Shown here in pieces: positions 59,337 through 64,000 of a DNA stretch of 64,000 bases; the first letter of the stretch is position 1, and each line of letters opens with the position of its first letter. The translations under genes were made by a program, and so were the position numbers. The notes beneath the pieces are model-generated. The model was given only the letters and a program-made list of their open reading frames with translations, was not told the origin of the DNA and searched no databases. Source of the stretch: G965267425 sp965267425 (GTDB lineage Bacteria; Bacteroidota; Bacteroidia; Flavobacteriales_E; Vicingaceae); the NCBI GenBank assembly GCA_965267425.1, contig OZ253959.1, positions 1,984,001 to 2,048,000 on the forward strand. Direction: 5' to 3'.

Positions 59337-61172
59337 ATGAAGTACAGGTTTTTGTTGATTGGATCTATGGTGTTGTTGACTATTCTTGGAGCAAATGCAC
59401 AAGATTGTTACTGGCAACAACATGTGTCGTATCAAATGCAAATTGATTTCAATGTTGAATCTCATCAGTTTACAGGAAATCAAAAATTAGTTTATACAAA
59501 CAATTCTCCTGACACACTAAAGCGGGTATATTACCACCTCTACTTCAACGCATTTCAACCCGGTAGCATGATGGATGCCAGATCAAGAACCATAGCTGAT
59601 CCCGATGGGCGAATTGGCGAACGAATCAGTTCCTTAAATGAAAAGCAAATTGGATATCATAAAATTGTTCAACTAAGACAGGATGGAAAAGATGTGACAT
59701 TTAAAGTAGATGGTACAATTCTGATAGTTGAACTGAACAAGCCTATTCTTCCAGGGGCAAAGACTGAATTCCAAATGAAATTTAACAGTCAGGTTCCTGT
59801 CCAAATTCGTAGATCAGGTAGAAACAACAAAGAAGGCGTTGCCTATTCCATGTCTCAATGGTATCCTAAATTGGCTGAATACGATGAAAATGGCTGGAAT
59901 GCAAATCCTTATATTGGAAGGGAATACCATGGTGTATGGGGTGATTTTGACGTTGAAATAAGCATTGACAACAAATACACCTTAGGTGGAACGGGATATT
60001 TGCAAAATTCTGCTCAAATTGGACATGGATATGCTGAGACAAAGAATAAATCAAAAGGCAAACTGACTTGGCACTTTAAAGCACCAAATGTACATGACTT
60101 TGTTTGGGCTGCAGATGACCAATATACTCACCAAATTTCGAAGGTTAAAAACGGACCGAATCTTCATTTTTTGCATAAAGACAATGATGAGATCAATGCC
60201 AATTGGGATTCTCTGGTAAGTTATACCATACGCTGCTTTGAAATTATGGCAGACCTTGTAGGTCCCTACCCTTATAATCAATATTCAGTTATTCAAGCCG
60301 GTGATGGCGGTATGGAATACCCAATGGCCACGTTGATTTCTGGCACCGGTTCAAAAGGAGCACTCATTAGTGTAACGGTTCACGAGGCAATACATAGTTG
60401 GTTTCAGGGATTATTGGCCACCAACGAGTCATTATATGCATGGATGGATGAAGGGTTCACTTCCTATTACCAAAGAATAGTACTGGATTCTTTATATGGC
60501 AAAAAAAAGAACTATCCTTTTGACAGAGCATATAGAGCATACTTTTCATTGCATAAATCAGGTAAAGCTGAAGCATTAACAACGCATGCAGATCATTTTA
60601 CAACCAATCGTGCATATGGCACTGCGGCCTACTCAACAGGAACCATCTTTTTGAACCAATTGTCTTACATTATCGGAGAAGAAGATTTTAATAAAACGAT
60701 GAAAAGATATTTTGAAAGTTGGAAATACAAACACCCTACTCCAACTGATTTTAAGCGCATAGCTGAAAAAGTGTCCGATATAGAATTGGATTGGTACTTT
60801 GAATATTGGATCAATTCAACACATACGATTGATTACGGAATTCATTCAATAATTGGAAGTAATAACAAAACAACGGTCAACTTGGAAAGAATTGGTGTGA
60901 TGCCAATGCCTGTGGACATTGTTGTGGTATTTGAAGATGGACAAAAAGAAAAATACAATATCCCACTTCGACTTATGCGCAATCATAAGAAGGTGGCTTC
61001 TATGAATTTTTTGGAACCTTGGCCTTGGACCTTTCCAAAATATTCTTTTGAAATCCCATCGGAACGAAAAGTGAAACGAATTTTTCTTGATCCTCACCAA
61101 AATATGGCTGATATTGACCGATCTAACAATAGTTATCCTCCAAAAAAGGATGTCAAGTTTAATGCCAATTAA
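59337..61172 (+). CDS. M1 family zinc metallopeptidase
   Basis: The 611-residue exported peptidase has a signal peptide ending LGANAQ. An N-terminal beta domain (FNVESHQFTGNQKLVYTNNS) precedes the catalytic domain. The zinc site is HEAIH at residues 349-353 with third ligand Glu372 (HEXXHx18E). The exopeptidase motif GGMEYP (324-329) corresponds to GxMEN. The C-terminal region is beta-rich. M1 enzymes remove N-terminal residues from peptides; cargo is unknown, and periplasmic or surface location is inferred. Its TAA stop is directly followed by the TTG start of the next gene. Confidence 0.92.
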   Translation: MKYRFLLIGSMVLLTILGANAQDCYWQQHVSYQMQIDFNVESHQFTGNQKLVYTNNSPDTLKRVYYHLYFNAFQPGSMMDARSRTIADPDGRIGERISSLNEKQIGYHKIVQLRQDGKDVTFKVDGTILIVELNKPILPGAKTEFQMKFNSQVPVQIRRSGRNNKEGVAYSMSQWYPKLAEYDENGWNANPYIGREYHGVWGDFDVEISIDNKYTLGGTGYLQNSAQIGHGYAETKNKSKGKLTWHFKAPNVHDFVWAADDQYTHQISKVKNGPNLHFLHKDNDEINANWDSLVSYTIRCFEIMADLVGPYPYNQYSVIQAGDGGMEYPMATLISGTGSKGALISVTVHEAIHSWFQGLLATNESLYAWMDEGFTSYYQRIVLDSLYGKKKNYPFDRAYRAYFSLHKSGKAEALTTHADHFTTNRAYGTAAYSTGTIFLNQLSYIIGEEDFNKTMKRYFESWKYKHPTPTDFKRIAEKVSDIELDWYFEYWINSTHTIDYGIHSIIGSNNKTTVNLERIGVMPMPVDIVVVFEDGQKEKYNIPLRLMRNHKKVASMNFLEPWPWTFPKYSFEIPSERKVKRIFLDPHQNMADIDRSNNSYPPKKDVKFNAN

Positions 61173-61751
61173 TTGAAGCACATCTTATTATTGTTCTTCC
61201 TTTTGCCCTTCTATTCAGTTGGACAAGAAGCCTTAGAAATTGGAAGTAAAGCACCAAATTTCAATGGAATTGATCAATACGGAAATCAAATTGCCCTGAT
61301 TGATGAATTAAAAGAAAGTATCGTTATTGTACAATTCTATCGAGGTGAATGGTGCCCTCATTGTAATCGACATATGGCGCAACTACAAGATTCGGTTAGA
61401 TACTTAAATCAACTGGGTGCAAAAATAATTGCCATCACTCCTGAAAATCAAGAAAATATTGCATTGACAACGGCTCAATCCGGTGCGAAATTTACCATCA
61501 TTCAGGATCTTAATCATGAAATTATGGATGCTTATAAGACTACGTTTAAATTGGGCATATTCAAAAACATTGGATATAATTTCGCTGGAATCAATGTGAA
61601 AAAGAGGAGTGGATTTGATGAAAGGTATTTACCAGTTCCTGCGACATACATTATCGACTCAAATGGATTCGTTATTGGAAGGTATTTCAATGAGGACTAT
61701 TCCACACGGATGTCCATTAAAAGTATGATTGAAATAATCAAAAAGAACTGA
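61173..61751 (+). CDS. AhpC/TSA-like peroxiredoxin, exported
   Basis: The 192-residue product begins with a signal peptide (LLLFFLLPFYSVGQ). The thioredoxin-fold body has IGSKAPNFNGIDQYGNQIAL and the active-site region QFYRGEWCPHCNRHMAQL with CxxC, then AKIIAITPENQENIAL. It belongs to the AhpC/TSA or TlpA-like group of periplasmic redox proteins. CPHC suggests a disulfide or peroxide role. No ATG lies at the natural start; TTG at 61173 follows the M1 peptidase stop without a gap. It converges with the RHS-stub gene with 23 bases in between. Confidence 0.85.
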   Translation: MKHILLLFFLLPFYSVGQEALEIGSKAPNFNGIDQYGNQIALIDELKESIVIVQFYRGEWCPHCNRHMAQLQDSVRYLNQLGAKIIAITPENQENIALTTAQSGAKFTIIQDLNHEIMDAYKTTFKLGIFKNIGYNFAGINVKKRSGFDERYLPVPATYIIDSNGFVIGRYFNEDYSTRMSIKSMIEIIKKN

Positions 61752-61774
61752 AATTCTATTGGTAAAAAGATTTA

Positions 61775-62857
61775 TTATAAAAGCCCTGGAAAATTCCAAT
61801 GGCCGCTTCTTGAATTAAAATTGGTGATGAATGATTCAGGGAAATATTGCTTTGCCTTAAGATCAAAGGTGTTAAATGGATGGTGTTTAGACATCATATA
61901 TTGCAGTAAATATCTTTTATCGCCAATGTTGTTATAACCCGTTAACAATGGATTGGAAGGGCTAATGAGCAATCTGGATCGTTCTGGTATTGTATATAAT
62001 CTTCGCTGAATCTCTCCATACCAACTCATAGGTTCCCAAGTTAGGTGGCTGGCCATAAATGAGCGAATCCTCATTTCGTAGGGGTTTTCCAATGCCTCCA
62101 CACTTTGAGCAAAATTGTTCGTGGCTGCTTGAACTTCCGAGGCGTATTGCGCATGAATTCCCAAACGGGTCATTGCATCATCTGCAAAATACTCTAAACT
62201 GGGCACAAATCGAAACCGAGATATTCTTTTAACTCTATTCCAGTCTTGCGCATTTAGTGATAACGTGGTTGACAGATTCATAAATTTTTCTGGTTGGAGC
62301 GTAAGCAGGTCTTGTGTGGAATATAAGGTTGAAATCCATGGACGCATTTCAGGTGGAAAATTTTCCAAGTACTTAAGTTGGATAGCATCCAAATTTTTCT
62401 TTAACCCCATCAATTTTTTTGCAAATTTAATTTCGGCTGCTATGGTTTCTGATGTTTGCATTGAATGATCCAATGAACTTATATATGCCACATGAACGGC
62501 TTCCAGCAATGATATTCCATAATAATTACTGTAGTCGGAAAATATTTCTTCAAAGTCTGCAACCACTATACCCTTTTCATTCATATACTGCTTCATACAT
62601 GACTCTCCTACCCCGCATATAGGACATTTACCATTTCTATCAACAGCATTTACTGGATCGTTATTTACAAATTCGTATCCATTCGGATTCGTTCTCAATG
62701 GATCTAAACTCATAAATGACGCAATGTCCACATCAAACTTTTCAAGTTCGTCAGGTGAATAATGAGAAATAAAAACCATTGAATGAATACAGCATATCAG
62801 GAATGTCGAAATGATCAATAGGTGCATTTTGACTTGGAATAAAAATGTTACCATCAC
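61775..62857 (-). CDS. Exported RHS-core-stub protein with CPICG motif, copy 2
   Basis: The 360-residue product starts with a hydrophobic leader (KMHLLIISTFLICCIHSMVF). Residues 48-77 match only the last segment of an RHS repeat-associated core: FMSLDPL, then GYEFVNNDPVNAVDRNGK. The CPICG motif at 78-82 and Cys87 follow. The remaining 270 residues are mostly helical and contain no recognised domain. It shares its whole length with the neighbour at 62862: the stub, CPICG, a VPSLEYF-like core, PSNPLLTG, and a C-terminal YFPES-GHWNFP. It begins 4 bases after that gene's stop. A start at 62827 is also possible. RHS ends usually precede toxins, but the paralogs are conserved along their length, so a toxin role is not shown. 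Confidence 0.78.
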   Translation of the reverse strand: MMVTFLFQVKMHLLIISTFLICCIHSMVFISHYSPDELEKFDVDIASFMSLDPLRTNPNGYEFVNNDPVNAVDRNGKCPICGVGESCMKQYMNEKGIVVADFEEIFSDYSNYYGISLLEAVHVAYISSLDHSMQTSETIAAEIKFAKKLMGLKKNLDAIQLKYLENFPPEMRPWISTLYSTQDLLTLQPEKFMNLSTTLSLNAQDWNRVKRISRFRFVPSLEYFADDAMTRLGIHAQYASEVQAATNNFAQSVEALENPYEMRIRSFMASHLTWEPMSWYGEIQRRLYTIPERSRLLISPSNPLLTGYNNIGDKRYLLQYMMSKHHPFNTFDLKAKQYFPESFITNFNSRSGHWNFPGLL

Positions 62858-62861
62858 ATTG

Positions 62862-63935
62862 CTATAAAGTGGGCTTCATTTTAGGAAAATACCATGATCC
62901 CAAAGAATTTGCCCTATTAACACCCATTACTTGTTCTGGAAAATAAGCCATGGATCGCGCATTTGGGCCTAACGTTGGATTATCTCTAAAAGAGAAATAT
63001 GTTCTTAATGGTTTTCTATTTGCAATATCGAAATCACCTCTTAATGAAGGGTTTGAAGGGTTTATTCTTCTTCGAATATTGATATCAATATCTAATATTC
63101 GATGATAATCTTGATTAACGGCTGTTCTGAGCTGAGCTGAATTCAGATCAAAACCATATCCTAATTCTAATAATTCCAAGGATTCATCTTCTCTAAATGC
63201 CAATTGTGCGTTAAAAATCCTCATCTCGTCACTAAATTTCGAAGCATATACTCGAAAGCGATCGGTCTTTGATATACTTTCCATACTCCATTCATACAAA
63301 CTGGGAACTTGTCTCCGAAGAATTCTTCGCTCAGTTCTTTTCCAAAGTGTTAATGGAACATTTTTTTCCTGAGCAAGTTCAACGAATTTCAGAGGCTGCA
63401 GTAACGCTAAATCACCGGTCATAGGAGCATGTCCTACAATTGTTCTGAACCTTTCAGGAAATTCATTAACATAAGACCTTCTAAGTTCAACCATACGTCT
63501 GTTTAAAAACTTCAGATCGTCAGAAAAGCGCATTTCCGAATCATGCATTCGATGATCGACCCAATGCTCTAAATTGCTCATTTTTAATATCAAACTGGCC
63601 TCTTCCGGTTGCAAACCAAAACGTTCAACAAATCCATCTATGTACTCATTCACAACAAAACGTTCGTTGTCAATATTGTATTTATTCGTACACATTGCTC
63701 CTGCTCCGCAAATTGGACACTTACCGTTTCTATCAACGGTGTTTACCGGATCATTGTTTACAAATTCCAAAGGGTTAACATTCAACTGCAATGGATCAAT
63801 GGTCAAGAACGTTTGGACATTCACATCGAATAGTAAATATTCCCAAATTTGATTCGTACAATCATTGTTGAATTTCGACTGAGGAACCAGAGAAATCGTA
63901 AGAATGAAAAGTATAAAATTCCATCTTTTGACCAT
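62862..63935 (-). CDS. Exported RHS-core-stub protein with CPICG motif, copy 1
   Basis: The 357-residue protein has a classic signal peptide (MVKRWNFILFILTISLVPQS). The stub at 43-72 reads FLTIDPL, then LEFVNNDPVNTVDRNGK. CPICG is at 73-77 and Cys82 follows. Downstream helices include MSNLEHWVDHRMHDSEMRF, VNEFPERFRTIVGH, LLQPLKFVELA and RQVPSLYEW. The end reads RRINPSNPSLRG, then YFPEQ and SWYFPK. It is the upstream gene of a tandem pair. No immunity-like gene is seen between or after them. The upstream region reaches the window edge, so more copies could lie beyond it. Confidence 0.8.
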   Translation of the reverse strand: MVKRWNFILFILTISLVPQSKFNNDCTNQIWEYLLFDVNVQTFLTIDPLQLNVNPLEFVNNDPVNTVDRNGKCPICGAGAMCTNKYNIDNERFVVNEYIDGFVERFGLQPEEASLILKMSNLEHWVDHRMHDSEMRFSDDLKFLNRRMVELRRSYVNEFPERFRTIVGHAPMTGDLALLQPLKFVELAQEKNVPLTLWKRTERRILRRQVPSLYEWSMESISKTDRFRVYASKFSDEMRIFNAQLAFREDESLELLELGYGFDLNSAQLRTAVNQDYHRILDIDINIRRRINPSNPSLRGDFDIANRKPLRTYFSFRDNPTLGPNARSMAYFPEQVMGVNRANSLGSWYFPKMKPTL

Positions 63936-64000
63936 TATTTATTACTTCTTTAAGCCAAAATAAAGTCAAGAATTCTTAATTGAATTCAGTAAATCCACTA
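63936..64000. other. Window-edge region upstream of the RHS-stub pair
   Basis: These 65 bases hold the upstream region of the minus-strand pair. No clear TAnnTTTG was seen; the nearest match has a missing spacer base. What lies beyond is unknown. Confidence 0.3.

Noticed and set aside
61775..63935. Reading the RHS-stub pair as a plain contact-dependent toxin and immunity module
   Set aside because: The two proteins are paralogs of each other along their whole length, both have signal peptides, and no small immunity-like gene is adjacent; the toxin role is not supported.

Overview
The window is about 64 kb of AT-rich chromosomal DNA from a member of the Bacteroidota. Signs of this are: promoter elements of the Bacteroidota form TAnnTTTG in front of many genes; a short primary sigma factor without a large region 1.1; a probable T9SS type B sorting domain (gene at 29950) and a probable type A sorting domain (gene at 34505); OmpA proteins with TPR, PD40 and carboxypeptidase-regulatory modules; a DUF5723/thrombospondin-type-3/OmpA protein; and many lipoproteins with a Lys/Asp-rich stretch after the lipobox Cys. 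No rRNA, CRISPR array, insertion sequence, prophage or integrase was seen. Order and genus cannot be fixed from the sequence alone.

Layout. 1-6.4 kb: a partial LPP20-like lipoprotein, a class III nucleotide cyclase fused to an HD domain, a TPR/PD40 protein, pdxH, a YqgE/AlgH protein, smpB and a small membrane protein. 6.4-14.4 kb (minus strand): a His-rich DUF4920 lipoprotein, a TPR-PD40-OmpA protein with PorE-like architecture, a giant AsmA-like protein with a Lys/Glu/Ala tail, a dicarboxylate symporter and aroC. 14.5-20.6 kb: hutI, a GNAT protein with a Cys-rich tail, a prohibitin-like protein and a large two-component sensor. 20.8-28.5 kb: rpoD, an N-terminally extended GAPDH, rocD, rlmD, a lipoprotein, a PyrR-like phosphoribosyltransferase, aroK and an SDR. 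28.7-35.4 kb: tRNA-Lys with a duplicated 3' end, an unknown membrane protein, secreted T9SS cargo and lipoproteins. 35.4-38.4 kb: a SAM-I riboswitch operon (trans-sulfuration enzyme, homoserine dehydrogenase, YfiT-like DinB protein). 38.4-47.2 kb: a VOC lipoprotein, a LOG-family protein, tRNA-Leu, a BrkB-family protein, the DUF5723/OmpA protein, a PaaI thioesterase and purL. 47.3-58.3 kb (plus strand): a membrane protein, an amidohydrolase, acyl-CoA synthetase, a START-like protein, an LptF/G permease, two GT4 glycosyltransferases, dapD and a GT9 glycosyltransferase, most of these closely packed. 58.4-61.8 kb: an outer-membrane protein, an M1 peptidase and a thioredoxin-fold protein. 61.8-63.9 kb: two tandem exported paralogs that carry only the terminal stub of an RHS core followed by a CPICG motif.

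Most of the window is housekeeping: amino acid, purine and cofactor synthesis, translation quality control and envelope building. The genes are compactly arranged, with many 4-bp overlaps, abutting stops and starts, TTG starts, and convergent genes whose ends touch. The least explained part is the tandem RHS-stub pair at the right edge, which may continue beyond the window. The SAM riboswitch operon containing a thiol-transferase-like gene, the cyclase-HD fusion and the tRNA-Lys 3' duplication are the other points most worth a look.
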